The notes under the pieces: model-generated
What the model saw: the letters and a program-made list of their open reading frames with translations, nothing else
What the model was told of the DNA's origin: nothing
Databases searched by the model: none
Shown: positions 53,001 through 61,900 of the stretch, piece after piece
How the letters are laid out: every line of letters begins with the position of its first letter
Position numbering within the stretch: the first letter of the stretch is position 1
Assembly: GCA_965263285.1 (NCBI GenBank)
Contig: CBDHHD010000004.1
Span: 124,001-188,000, forward strand
DNA: 64,000 nucleotides
Reading direction: 5' to 3'
Source of the DNA: JASGCP01 sp965263285
GTDB lineage: Bacteria; Bacteroidota; Bacteroidia; Chitinophagales; Chitinophagaceae
Made by a program: the position numbers and the translations under genes

Positions 53001-55910
53001 CATAGCAATGCTTCAGATCGTTTATTTGCTACGATGGTAGTGTATGAGAATTATCCTATACCTACAAACAAAGATAATCAAGAAGCGAATACATTAATGC
53101 CTATATTTTTATCATCAGTAGAAAAGACAGATTATCCATTGACTGTATTGGCTTATGAGAAAGATAGTGTGCTTAGTGTAGAAATTAAATATGCAGGTGA
53201 GCTGTTTGAGGAGAAGCAAATAGAAAGGCTATTAAAATTAATGTCTTTGCTATTGCAACAAATCCCTATTGGCTACAATAAATTAGAACAAGAACTTATA
53301 CTAATAGATAATGAAGAATACAATTATCTTGTATACGATTATAACAAAACTGAAAAAGAGTATCCTAAAGATAAAACCATACATCAGTTATTTGAAGAGC
53401 AAGTAGCACGAACACCGAATAATATAGCGGTGGTTTTTGAGGATAAAAAATTAACTTATCAAGAGTTAAATAATATAGCAAATCAATTAGCTTATTATTT
53501 ATACAATAACTATCAAACTAAAGCAGATGATATTATTTGTTTGTTGTTAGAACGAAGTGAATGGATGATTATTGCTATTTTAGGAGTGCTTAAAAGTGGG
53601 GTAGCTTATTGTCCTATCTCACCTGAGTATCCAGAAGAGAGGGTATTGTTTATTTTACAAGACACTCAACCTAAGTGTTTAATTACAAATTGCAAATTGA
53701 AAATTGAAAATGTTCGGTTTACAATTGTTAATGTAACAGATGAACAATTTCTAAAAAAATTATATTCATTAACCATTAACCATTTACCATTAACCATTAG
53801 CTCTCGTTCTTTAGCATATATTATCTATACTTCAGGAACAACGGGGAATCCTAAGGGAGTAATGGTTGAACATAAAAATGTTGTTAATCTTTTATATGCT
53901 ACTGCGTATATTTTATATCCAATTAATCAAACATATCTAAGGGCAAGTGCGTTTACCTCTTATCAATTTGATGTTTCTGTTAGTGAATTCTTAAGCCCTT
54001 TAGTACAAGGAGGCGAATTACATATTTTTAATGAATTAGCCATACAAAACATTTCATTTTTATCTCAATATATTATAGAAAAATCTATTAATTATCTATA
54101 TATCCCTCCTGTGTTGTTATCACAACTCCCGCAGCATATCTATCCAGAATTAAAACATATTATCTATGCAGGAGAGCCATGTAATAGAAACATAGCTAAT
54201 GATTGGTCGAAAAATTATTTGCTGTTTAATTATTATGGACCTACAGAGTCAACCATATATGCTTTGGGTAAACAAATTAATATCGATGAAGTAGAACAAA
54301 TTGGGAAACCAATATACAATATAAAGATATATTTATTAAATACAAAACTTCAAGTTGTGCCAATAGGAAGTATAGGGGAGTTGCATATTGGAGGTGATGG
54401 TGTAGCAAGAGGATATTTGAATAGACCTGATTTAACTGCAGAACGATTTATTAAAAACCCTTTTCAAACAGAAGAAGAGAAAAAGAAAAATAGAAATGGG
54501 CGACTATATAAAACAGGAGATGTAGTGCGAATGCTACCCGATGGGAATATTGAATATATAGGGAGAAATGACTTTCAAGTGAAGATAAGGGGCTATCGAA
54601 TTGAATTAGGGGAGATAGAGATTAGGATTCAAGGATTTCAGACTAGGATTGAAGGATTAAAGGATGAACAAGTTATAGAACAAGCTGTGGTATTGGTTAA
54701 TGAGAAAGGAGATAATAAATATTTAGTGGGTTATTTTGTGGCTAAGGAACAAGTGGATGTAGAAGAATTGAGAAGTTATCTCTCTAAGCAATTGCCCGAA
54801 TATATGGTGCCTACAGGGCTGTTGCAAATAGAGAAGATGCCTTTAACGATAAATGGCAAGTTGGATAGAAAGATACTGTTAGATATGGACGCTAATTTTG
54901 TAGAAGATAACATAGAAGCTCCAACTAATAATTTAGAATTAAGGATGTTACAGATTTTTGCTACGCTATTATCGCTTGAGCCTAATACCATAAGTGTAAA
55001 TAATAGCTTTTTTAGACTTGGAGGTAATAGTATTTTGTCGATTAGATTGGCAAGTATTTTAAATAGGGAGTTTGGTACATTTTTAAGTGTAGTAGATATT
55101 TTTAAATACCCTACTATTAGAGAATTGGCAGTTCAAGTAAATTATAAAAAAACTTCATTTGACTTAGTTTTAATGCTAAACAATAGCGTAGCTAAACAAG
55201 CAATTTATATGATACATCCTGGAGGAGCAGGTGCAGAGGTGTATTATAATATGGCGTATAGATTACAAGAATCTTATATTTGTTATGGCATTGGTAATTA
55301 TAATTTATTTTCAGATAATAAGATGAGTGAGATAAGTCTATTAGCAAAGTATTATCTACATGAAATTAAAAATAACACAACAATAGAACCTTGTATTTTA
55401 TTAGGCTGGTCATTAGGAGGAAAGATAGCATTAGAAATGGCTTATCATTTAGAACAACAAGGCATTAAAGATATTGTTATTTATCTATTAGATACTATTG
55501 TAATGGATGAAACGCTAATAAATATTTTAGATAAAGAAGAACTGATTTTGCGAGAACAACCATTAAATGAATTGTTAGGCAATTTGAATGTAGATGAAGA
55601 TTATAAACAAAGAGTAATAGCTAATAGATCTATTGAATATAAACTTCATAATGATGTGTTAACTGGCAAACTAATATATAGCCGTTGTGTTTTGTTTAAA
55701 GCGATGTTGCCCGATAAAAATGAAGTTTCTGATTCTTTTCAATATAAATTATCATTGCCTTATAATAATGTAGATAAATTTGTTTCTATAGAAAATATTA
55801 AACTAATAGAAATGCAAGTTAGTCATCAAGATATTATTAAAAAAGAAGATGAAATAGTAGACGTTATTAAGCAAATGTTATTATTAAAAGATGCAAATAA
55901 AGAATTGTAA
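44073..55910 (+). CDS. NRPS1: formyltransferase-initiated trimodular nonribosomal peptide synthetase with thioesterase
   Basis: A 3945-residue multienzyme. Domains by nucleotide position: formyltransferase 44090-44850 (catalytic Asn 44364, His 44370, Asp 44478 all present); a ~200-residue C-remnant-like spacer; A1 45630-47140; T1 (GGNSIL, Ser 47298); C 47470-48790 (HHIAFDG, 47859); A2 48830-50340; T2 (GGDSI, Ser 50487); epimerase 50630-51920 (HHLIIDAVSW, 51060); C 51930-53320 (HHAISDG, 52386); A3 53370-54880; T3 (Ser 55029); thioesterase 55195-55900 (GWSLGG, Ser 55410). The expected product is formyl-aa1-D-aa2-aa3. Manual pocket codes: A1 DAEKIGHIG (resembles Asp-type), A2 DAFWLGGTF (Val), A3 DVSYIAYIY (unassigned). 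The open frame starts at 44022, but the promoter position favours the ATG at 44073. Confidence 0.9.
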   Translation: MPKNLVRFHLQKKAIVIGETNLCIECIKYLLNEHWLIIGVVSKDIVVVSWCDLNNIPFYSLDTIQQIKVEPCYVFSIINPYILTDALLHYLQSIQSFNYHDSLLPKYAGSNSTTWAIWNCEKEHGISFHEITKEIDAGDLYYQQKIIIEKEETALSLNIKCTEQALKGFLYLIKNIESNALKRVKQDLVTRTYYGREYISDNYGYVYSNFDNDSLNRLWRALNFGDGYRNPIASIKVFSQGQSYILTKKKTSEPIDINGYKNIEFKTIYGKKMKGVTLPQEVDHYVLSNEQLNIIKEIKRKELRNFIYFRDKLSFYSLETGCFRALNRLEKKCCETTLFITLEELSLFLLIILKHLCSDSIGIKVYKDISQEYPSNSLLHLVEVVSIIGATEDILSKSMQVLLDEVEKELEGLGRICIKDFYYRYQLDMTTELAIVSGKYIVVDEHRVLFKVQDNRLSIDFFEEDKDMVDVFVNTIGLFQRYKKENKFFLYTLRNIPLISDEEYQKWVVDYNKTERAYPKDKTIHQLFEEQVARTPNNIAVVFENRQITYQELNNKANQLADYLHHHYNTQADDIICLLLERSEWMIIAIIGVLKSGAAYCPISPEYPEERVLFILQDTQPKCLITNCKLKIEHVQFSIVNVTDEQFLKELYSLAINHLPLTIHSHALAYIIYTSGTTGHPKGVMVEHRNIVNYLFWMKVDNYFLGVNNIDASIEYFFDALAQVLFTPLVEGKKVVIASQDRKRDIVIYVNYLIDNKIELIKVTPSYLEWLVDELLNDEWKERICLRKIIVGGERTNLILRNRLSLLPYEIIHHYGPTEATIGCLSMLIDKNKLPDLFSLGKFTHNINGYILNNNLQLLPIGSMGELYIGGDGVARGYLNRPELTAERFIQNPFQTEEEKQQNRNDRLYKTGDLVRMLPDGNIEYIGRNDFQVKIRGYRIELGEIENRIQGFQDYRMIEQVVVLVNEKGDNKYLVGYFVANEQVDVEELRSYLSKQLPDYMVPTGLVQIEQMPLTVNGKLDRKTLLSCKYTLREEAIQLPKNITEERLLTICSALLEIDKSELSVTESFFRLGGNSILNIRLMNMINKEFNTSFSVRIIFEKNTIRQLADYLLSDNIEIIAIEKQVFNSEEEQILSYAQNRLWFIYQYGKVNSAVYNIPMVFELDKLVDKEKLKEALLFVLQKHEILRTIIEEKGNGIAYQVVKAIPENIIQEEMYIHKDDVEKKILNMMGYLFQLDKELPIRIKFFMPKNNHAKILLSIVIHHIAFDGWSIIVFQTEVYNAYQLLINEQPLTHTTTIQYKDYALWQRNFLQGTRWDKELNYWKQQLEEYNNSHLPADFSRPLQINYQGDGVVSFLSKRVTQKLKEVAKELDASLHSVLLSGYYLFLSAYSNDQDIVVGSPFANRHYTGTEEMIGFFVNSLGLRIRIDVKDTLKTYIEKVKEMVIQGQSNQDIPFEKLVEKLQVERDTSRNPIFQIMFSYQNFRNDNHKKLFNLCPQFNEYELSAKFDITTMVSERNDKLQIYFNYATALYKRETIERFIKTYEFILTQIGKDKLDNSLNSIRFIDDREYNYLVYDYNKTEKEYPKDKTIHQLFEEQVARTPNNIAVLFEDKKLTYQELNNKANQLAHYLHHNYDTKVDDIICLLLERSEWMIIAILGVLKSGAAYCPISPEYPNERVLFILQDTQPKCLITNCKLQIENVQFLIVNLMNEEFIKILYSFTINHLPLTISSHSLAYIIYTSGTTGNPKGVMVDHSNVVSLVKGVDYVKLDSHSFAIQLSDICFDAFTFELWGMLLNGGKIYVPKDIKNMLEVQIFKSYCVEHNINILWLTKTLFEALYLQDNTLFKHLTYLLVGGEALNPILVQQLMCANGPQFFINGYGPTENTTFSLTYTCNKNNKNQNISIGKPLNNRTAFVVSNDNTLLPIGSIGELYLGGDGLSRGYLNRPELTAERFIKNPFQTEEDKKKNRNSRLYKTGDIVRMLPDGNIEYIGRNDFQVKIRGYRIELGEIETRIQGFQDFRMIEEAVVLVNKKAENKYLVGYFVAKEQVDVEELRSYLSKQLPEYMVPTGLLQIEQMPLTVNGKLDRKALLAIEYNLADSKEYKAPTNELEQQLLSIWEKLLGNNSIGVQDDFFRVGGDSIKSIQLSSRVRSELGKELSVKDVFEHRTIERMVSHVLSNHQIKVYLSEQGKLSGELNLLPIQQYFFELKLTNEHHYNQSFLIESPELEIEKLKMAIEKIVEQHDAFRLSYRKDTDGNIIQYYDSKKEAIPLDVLDISEWNVQEGTVVFEEKLKKQYTSWQDGFNIYEGKTYQISYIWGYKNKIARIFIAAHHLIIDAVSWRILLEDIETVYAGKKLLAKRTSYRQWVNIGKDYVAHYPNELSYWEGVEKKVQENIAKLSSKITIQEEDYITTIAIDSNITNYLLLSANQVFYTEINDLLLTALARALGKLFDEQEVSILLEGHGRESLQDDIDISKTMGWFTSIVPIHLPIYDNVQESIIEVKEELRRIPNKGIGYGFIRGYKHLPKISFNYLGVFKKEEQQDWFLTNESSGMSVSNKNKSNLWLDINGGVGANGVLGFSIRGRLTKEYIDNLSIYFKQEMIVITNYIQSVNRSYLTPSDTHYILSKDLLNRLQIDNEIQAIYVANSLQAGFIYHYLSKSEGDDAYKVQLLWKYKSQVNEDYFIQSWQQALDSYPGLRVRFNWEEEIVQIIDKKVTLDYRFRDIQDKRNKEKAIEGIRIEDRKEDYDLAKGNLLRVYLIQVDKEEFVVLYSNHHAISDGWSNPNLLNYIHEVYNSLINQNTPVELLEEQAYLRAQEYLQVKSKNNIQDKWWVDYLSGVERTIEVRGLRKQEANGINLLDYKFIQEPISKIIKIKDKEYRALSSFIKQEGLTWSNLIMWCWSKALSVYDNRHENIIGITLSGRGLPINDIEQSVGLYINTLPLVVRHDSNESILNILKNIQKDTEQLNQLTHTHLSGLHSNASDRLFATMVVYENYPIPTNKDNQEANTLMPIFLSSVEKTDYPLTVLAYEKDSVLSVEIKYAGELFEEKQIERLLKLMSLLLQQIPIGYNKLEQELILIDNEEYNYLVYDYNKTEKEYPKDKTIHQLFEEQVARTPNNIAVVFEDKKLTYQELNNIANQLAYYLYNNYQTKADDIICLLLERSEWMIIAILGVLKSGVAYCPISPEYPEERVLFILQDTQPKCLITNCKLKIENVRFTIVNVTDEQFLKKLYSLTINHLPLTISSRSLAYIIYTSGTTGNPKGVMVEHKNVVNLLYATAYILYPINQTYLRASAFTSYQFDVSVSEFLSPLVQGGELHIFNELAIQNISFLSQYIIEKSINYLYIPPVLLSQLPQHIYPELKHIIYAGEPCNRNIANDWSKNYLLFNYYGPTESTIYALGKQINIDEVEQIGKPIYNIKIYLLNTKLQVVPIGSIGELHIGGDGVARGYLNRPDLTAERFIKNPFQTEEEKKKNRNGRLYKTGDVVRMLPDGNIEYIGRNDFQVKIRGYRIELGEIEIRIQGFQTRIEGLKDEQVIEQAVVLVNEKGDNKYLVGYFVAKEQVDVEELRSYLSKQLPEYMVPTGLLQIEKMPLTINGKLDRKILLDMDANFVEDNIEAPTNNLELRMLQIFATLLSLEPNTISVNNSFFRLGGNSILSIRLASILNREFGTFLSVVDIFKYPTIRELAVQVNYKKTSFDLVLMLNNSVAKQAIYMIHPGGAGAEVYYNMAYRLQESYICYGIGNYNLFSDNKMSEISLLAKYYLHEIKNNTTIEPCILLGWSLGGKIALEMAYHLEQQGIKDIVIYLLDTIVMDETLINILDKEELILREQPLNELLGNLNVDEDYKQRVIANRSIEYKLHNDVLTGKLIYSRCVLFKAMLPDKNEVSDSFQYKLSLPYNNVDKFVSIENIKLIEMQVSHQDIIKKEDEIVDVIKQMLLLKDANKEL
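45945..46064 (+). repeat. Two in-gene heptamer arrays, A1 domain
   Basis: 45945-45972 is four tandem 7-mers (ATTACAA, ATTGTAA, ATTGAAA, ATTGAAC); 46030-46064 is five (CATTAGC, TATTAAT, CATTTAC, CATTAAC, CATTCAC). They encode the loop just before the A3 core motif YTSGTTG. Confidence 0.75.
49143..49262 (+). repeat. Two in-gene heptamer arrays, A2 domain
   Basis: 49143-49170 has four units (ATTACAA, ATTGCAA twice, ATTGAAA) and 49228-49262 five units of CATTAAC/CATTTAC/CATTAGC, at the same place in the domain as in A1. Confidence 0.75.
53682..53801 (+). repeat. Two in-gene heptamer arrays, A3 domain
   Basis: 53682-53709 has four units ending in two exact ATTGAAA copies; 53767-53801 has five units, three of them exact CATTAAC. 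Confidence 0.75.
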
Positions 55911-55939
55911 ATTGTAGAAATAAATAGGTTTGATTTTTG

Positions 55940-55969
55940 TTGAGATTAGTAATAATTACATTAGTTTTG
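55940..55969 (+). promoter_or_regulatory. Consensus promoter for NRPS2
   Basis: TTG at 55940-55942, a 19-bp spacer and TAGTTTTG at 55962-55969 match the Bacteroidota consensus. The NRPS2 ATG follows 15 bases later, and NRPS1 ends 29 bp upstream. NRPS2 can thus be transcribed independently. Confidence 0.65.
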
Positions 55970-55984
55970 TATTAAATTTATTGT

Positions 55985-58900
55985 ATGTATTTTGATTCAG
56001 ATAATAGCCTTCTATTATCACCTTATCAGGAATTGCTTTTTTATGAGTGGGAATTAGCGACAGAAGGATATTATAATGTATTTTTTATCCAAGAATTACA
56101 AGGGCAGATAGATAGGGATAGATTAAATGTTGCTTGGGAAAAAATGATGATGGATATTTTGCCTTTTAGGTCGTCTATTTCAAAAGAACATTCAGAACTT
56201 TCGGTCAACATATTAGATAAGTTTAATTCAGTTGTATATATAGACCATCCTTTGGTATTGGAAGAAATCAAACTTCTTATTAAACAACCATTTAATCTTG
56301 TTGGGCAGAAGAATTTATTAAGATTATATGTCATTAAAACGGATGTAGATTCTTATCGTATTTTATTTGTTTTTCACCATTTTACAGGTGGAGGAATGAG
56401 TACCAATGCTATTGTGGACTTACTTTCACATTATTATAATAATCCTCATTTTCAATATCCTGTTTCTTTAGAGGTACAACAACAAGAAAACTTAATTTTT
56501 TTAAAAAAGACTAAAAGTTTATTAGATACACATAGAGATAAATTGATAGACTTTTGGCGAAGAAATATAGGAGGAGGAGAAGGGATTTCTTTAGATTTTT
56601 TAAAAGGGACTTCAACATCCTCGCAGGGAGATACAAAAGATAAGATATTTAGATACTACCCAGTACCTATTAAATATGTAGGATCTATCAAGCATTTGGT
56701 AAGGCAATATCATACTACTGAATATGTATTCCATTTAACTCTTTTTGCTATTTTATTTCATAAGCATGTATATGAACCGCCTGAAAAGCTTTTGCTTTCC
56801 ATACCTTATCTTATCAATAATAAGCTTTATATACAAGGTGTTAATACAGTATTGATTCCATTTACTATAAAATCTACAAAGACTTTTTTAAATATTTTAG
56901 AGGATACCCATTTGTTTTTTAAAGCAATTAGTCAAAGTTTAATAGCGGGAGAAGATGTGCTACCTGCATATACCCCTACTTATTTAATTATGGAGACAGC
57001 GGGTATTCATAAAGATTCATCATTGGTAGGTATTTCTAAACAACCCCCTCTTTCAAAAAGAGTTTATCATTTCAATGGTATGAAATTGAAAGAAGAAAAA
57101 TATCCTATTAGTGAGTCGAGCATGTTTTCTGGTCATTTACACATTCGTATTCAAAGAGTTGATGAACAACAAATACATTTTTTTATAGATACTGAAGATA
57201 TAGATATTAATATTGAATTAGTAGATTCTTTTTTTCAAAGATATTTTAAACTGTTAGAGGATGTTTTGTCAGATGCGAGTAAAACTATTGGCGAATATAA
57301 TATGATTACTGATAAAGAATATCAATATTTAGTGTATGACTACAACAAAACCGAGAGAGAATATCCTAAAGACAAAACCATACATCAGTTATTTGAAGAG
57401 CAAGTAGCAAGAACGCCGAATAATATAGCCGTGGTATTTGAGGAGAAAGAATTAACTTATCAAGAGTTAAATAACAAAGCTAATCAGTTAGCCTATTATT
57501 TGTATCATAATTATCAAACTAAAGCAGACGATATTATTTGTTTATTATTGGAGCGAAGCGAATGGATGATTATTGCTATCTTAGGAGTGCTTAAGAGTGG
57601 AGCTGCTTATTGTCCTATCTCACCCGAATATCCCGAGGAGAGAATTTTATTTATTTTGCAAGATACTCAACCTAAGTGTTTAATTACAAATTGCAAATTG
57701 AAAATTGAAAATGTTCAGTTTGTAATTGTTAATTTAACAGATGAACAATTTCTAAAAGAATTATATTCATTAACCATTAACCATTTACCATTAACCATTA
57801 ACTCTCATGCTTTAGCATATATTATCTATACTTCAGGAACAACGGGGAATCCTAAGGGAGTGATGGTGGAGCATAGAAATGTAGTGAATTATCTTTTTTG
57901 GATGAAAGTAGATAATTATTTTTTAGGAGTAAATAATATAGATGCATCTATAGAATATTTCTTTGACGCACTTGCACAAGTGCTTTTTACTCCTCTTGTG
58001 GAAGGAAAGAAAGTTGTTATTGCTTCGCAAGATAGAAAGCGAGATATAGTTATTTATGTAAACTATTTAATTGACAACAAAATTGAATTAATAAAAGTAA
58101 CGCCGAGTTATTTAGAATGGTTAGTTGATGAGCTATTAAATGATGAATGGAAAGAGAGTATTTGTTTACGGAAAATAATTGTTGGTGGAGAAAGAACTAA
58201 TCTTATATTAAGAAATAGATTGTCGTCATTACCTTATGAAATTATTCATCATTATGGGCCTACAGAAGCCACAATTGGTTGTTTGTCAATGCTGATAGAT
58301 AAAAACAAATTGCCAGATTTTTTTTCTTTGGGAAAGTTTACACATAATATAAATGGATATATATTAAATAATAATTTACAATTATTACCCATAGGATCTA
58401 TGGGCGAATTGTATATTGGAGGTGATGGTGTGGCACGAGGGTACTTGAATAAACCAGAATTAACTGCGGAACGATTTATTAAAAATCCTTTTCAAACAGA
58501 AGAAGATAAAAAGAAAAATAGAAATAGTAGACTATATAAAACAGGAGATGTAGTGCGAATGCTACCTGATGGCAATATTGAATATATAGGGAGAAATGAC
58601 TTTCAAGTGAAGATAAGAGGCTATAGAATTGAATTGGGAGAGATAGAGACTAGGATTCAAGGATTTCAGACTAGGATTGAAGGATTAAAGGATGAACAAG
58701 TTATTGAACAAGCTGTAGTATTGGTTAATGATAAAGGAGATAATAAATATTTAGTGGGTTATTTTGTGGCTAAGGAACAGGTAGATGTAGAAGAATTAAG
58801 AAGTTATCTCTCTAAGCAATTGCCTGACTATATGGTGCCTATAGGATTGGTGCAAATAGAACAAATGCCTTTAACGGTGAATGGCAAGTTGGATAGAAAA

Positions 58901-61900
58901 GCGTTGTTAACGATGGAATATAATCTTACTGATAGCAAAGAATATAAAGCCCCTAAAAATGAATTAGAGCAAAAACTGCTATCTATTTGGGAGAAATTAT
59001 TAGGCAATAACAATATAGGAGTACAAGATGATTTGTTTAGGGTAGGAGGAGACAGTATTACATCTATTCAGTTGAGTAGCAGGGTGAGAAGTGAATTAGG
59101 AAAAGAATTAAGTGTGAAGGATGTTTTTGAACATAGAACCATCGAAAGAATGGTAGCACAGGTATTGAGCAATCATCAAATTAAAGTGTATCTATCTGAA
59201 CAAGGCAAACTATCAGGCGAGTTGCCCTTATTGCCGATACAACAATATTTTTTTGAATTAAAACTGAATAATGAGCATCATTATAATCAATCTTTTTTAA
59301 TAGAGACCCCAGAATTAGAGATAGAAAAATTGAAGATAGCAATAGAAAAAGTTGTTGAGCAGCATGATGCATTCAGACTTACCTATAAAAAAGATGCAGA
59401 AGGAAATATTATTCAATATTATGATAGTGAGAGAGAAGCGATATCATTAGATGTTCTTGATATTAGCGAATGGAATGTGCAAGAAGGAACTGTTGTATTT
59501 GAAGAGAAATTAAAAAAGCAATACACGAGTTGGCAAGATGGTTTTAACATCTACGAAGGGAGGACCTATCAGATATCTTATATATGGGGATATAAAAATA
59601 AGATAGCGAGAATATTTATTGCTGCACACCATCTTATTATTGATGCGGTGAGTTGGCGTATTTTGTTGGAAGATATAGAAGCAGTCTATAAGGGTAAAAA
59701 GTTATTAGCAAAACGAACCAGCTATCGACAATGGGTAAATATAGGAAAAGATTATGTCTCACATTATCCCAATGAATTAAACTATTGGGAAGAGGTAGAG
59801 AAAAGAGTGCAAGAAAATATAATAAAACTCTCATCAAAGATTACTATACAAGAAGAGAGCTATTTTACAACTATTGCAATAGATAGTGATATAACTAATT
59901 ATCTATTGCTATCTGCTAATCAAGTATTTCATACAGAGATAAACGATTTGTTATTAACTGCCTTAGCAAGAGCCTTAGGAAAGTTATTTAATGAGCAGGA
60001 AGTATCTATTTTATTAGAAGGTCATGGGAGAGAGTCGTTACAAGACGATATAGATATTTCTAAGACAATGGGCTGGTTTACGAGTATTGTGCCTATCCAT
60101 CTACTTATATATGATAATGTGCAAGAGTCAATTATTGAAGTAAAGGAGGGGTTGCGAAGAATCCCCAATAAAGGCATTGGCTATGGATTTATAAGAGGCT
60201 ATAAGCATTTGCCAAAGATTAGCTTCAATTACTTAGGTGTATTTAAGAAAGAAGAGCAGCAAGATTGGTTTTTAACAAATGAATCAAGTGGGATATCGGT
60301 ATCTAATAAAAATAAAAGCAATCTTTGGTTAGATATCAATGGTGGCGTGGGTGCAAATGGTATTTTAGAATTTTCAATACGAGGAAGGCTGACTAATGAA
60401 TATATAGATACTGTTTCGATGTATTTTAAGCAAGAAATGATTGCAATTGCCAATTATACTCAGTCAGTCAATCGTTCTTATCTTACTCCAAGTGATACGC
60501 ATTATATAGTAAGCAAAGACTTGCTCAATAGATTGCAAATAGACAATGATATACAAGCCATTTATGTAGCCAATAGTTTGCAAGCAGGATTTATCTATCA
60601 TTATTTGAGTAAGTCTGAAGGAGACGATGCGTATAAGGTTCAGTTATTATGGAAATATAAAAGCCAAGTGAATAAAGATTATTTTATTCAGTCATGGCAA
60701 CAAGCCTTAGATCGTTATCCTGGGTTAAGAGTTCGGTTTAATTGGGAAGAAGAGATAGTGCAGATTATAGATAAGAAGGTAACATTAGATTATCGTTTTA
60801 GAGATATTCAGGATAAGAGAAATAAAGAAAAAGCTATAGAGGGTATTAGAATAGCAGATAGGAAAGAGGATTATGATTTAGCGAAGGGTAATTTATTAAG
60901 GGTTTATTTGATACAAGTAGATAAAGAAGAGTTTGTAGTTTTATATAGTAATCATCATGCAATAAGTGATGGATGGAGTAATCCTAATTTATTAAATTAT
61001 ATTCATGAAGTTTATAACAGTTTAATAAATCAAAATACACCAATTGAACTATTAGAGGAGCAAGCCTATTTGAGGGCACAAGAATATCTGCAAGTAAAAA
61101 GTAAAAATAATACACATGATAGATGGTGGGTAGATTATTTATCTGGTGTAGAAAGAACGATAGAAGTAAGGGGATTGAGAAAGCAAGAGGCGAACGGTAT
61201 TAATCTGTTAGACTACAAATTTATTCAAGAACCTATCTCAAAAATTATCAAGATAAAGGATAAAGAATATAGTGCTTTGTCAAATTTCATTAAACAAGAA
61301 GGACTTACTTGGAGTAATTTAATTATGTGGTGTTGGAGCAAAGCATTAAGTATATATGACAATAGACATGAGAATATTATTGGTATAACACTTTCAGGCA
61401 GAGGATTGCCAATTAATGATATAGAGCAATCGGTAGGTTTGTATATCAACACGCTACCCTTGGTAGTGCGACATGATTCTAATGAGAGCATATTAAATAT
61501 ATTAAAGAATATTCAGAAAGATACAGAGCAATTAAATCAGTTGACACATACTCATTTAAGTGGTTTACATAGCAATGCTTCAGATCGTTTATTTGCTACG
61601 ATGGTAGTGTATGAGAATTATCCGATACCTACAAACAAAGATAATCAAGAAGTTAATACATTAATGCCTATATTTTTATCATCAGTAGCAAAGATAGATT
61701 ATCCATTGACTATATTGGTTTATGAGAAAGATGGTATACTTAGTGTAGAAATCAAATATGCAGGAGAGTTGTTTGAGGAGAAGCAAATAGAAAGGCTATT
61801 AAAATTAGTGTCTTTGCTATTACAGCAAATTCCTATTGGCTATAATAAATTAGAACAAGAGCTTAGATTAATAGATAATGAAGAATATAATTATCTTGTA

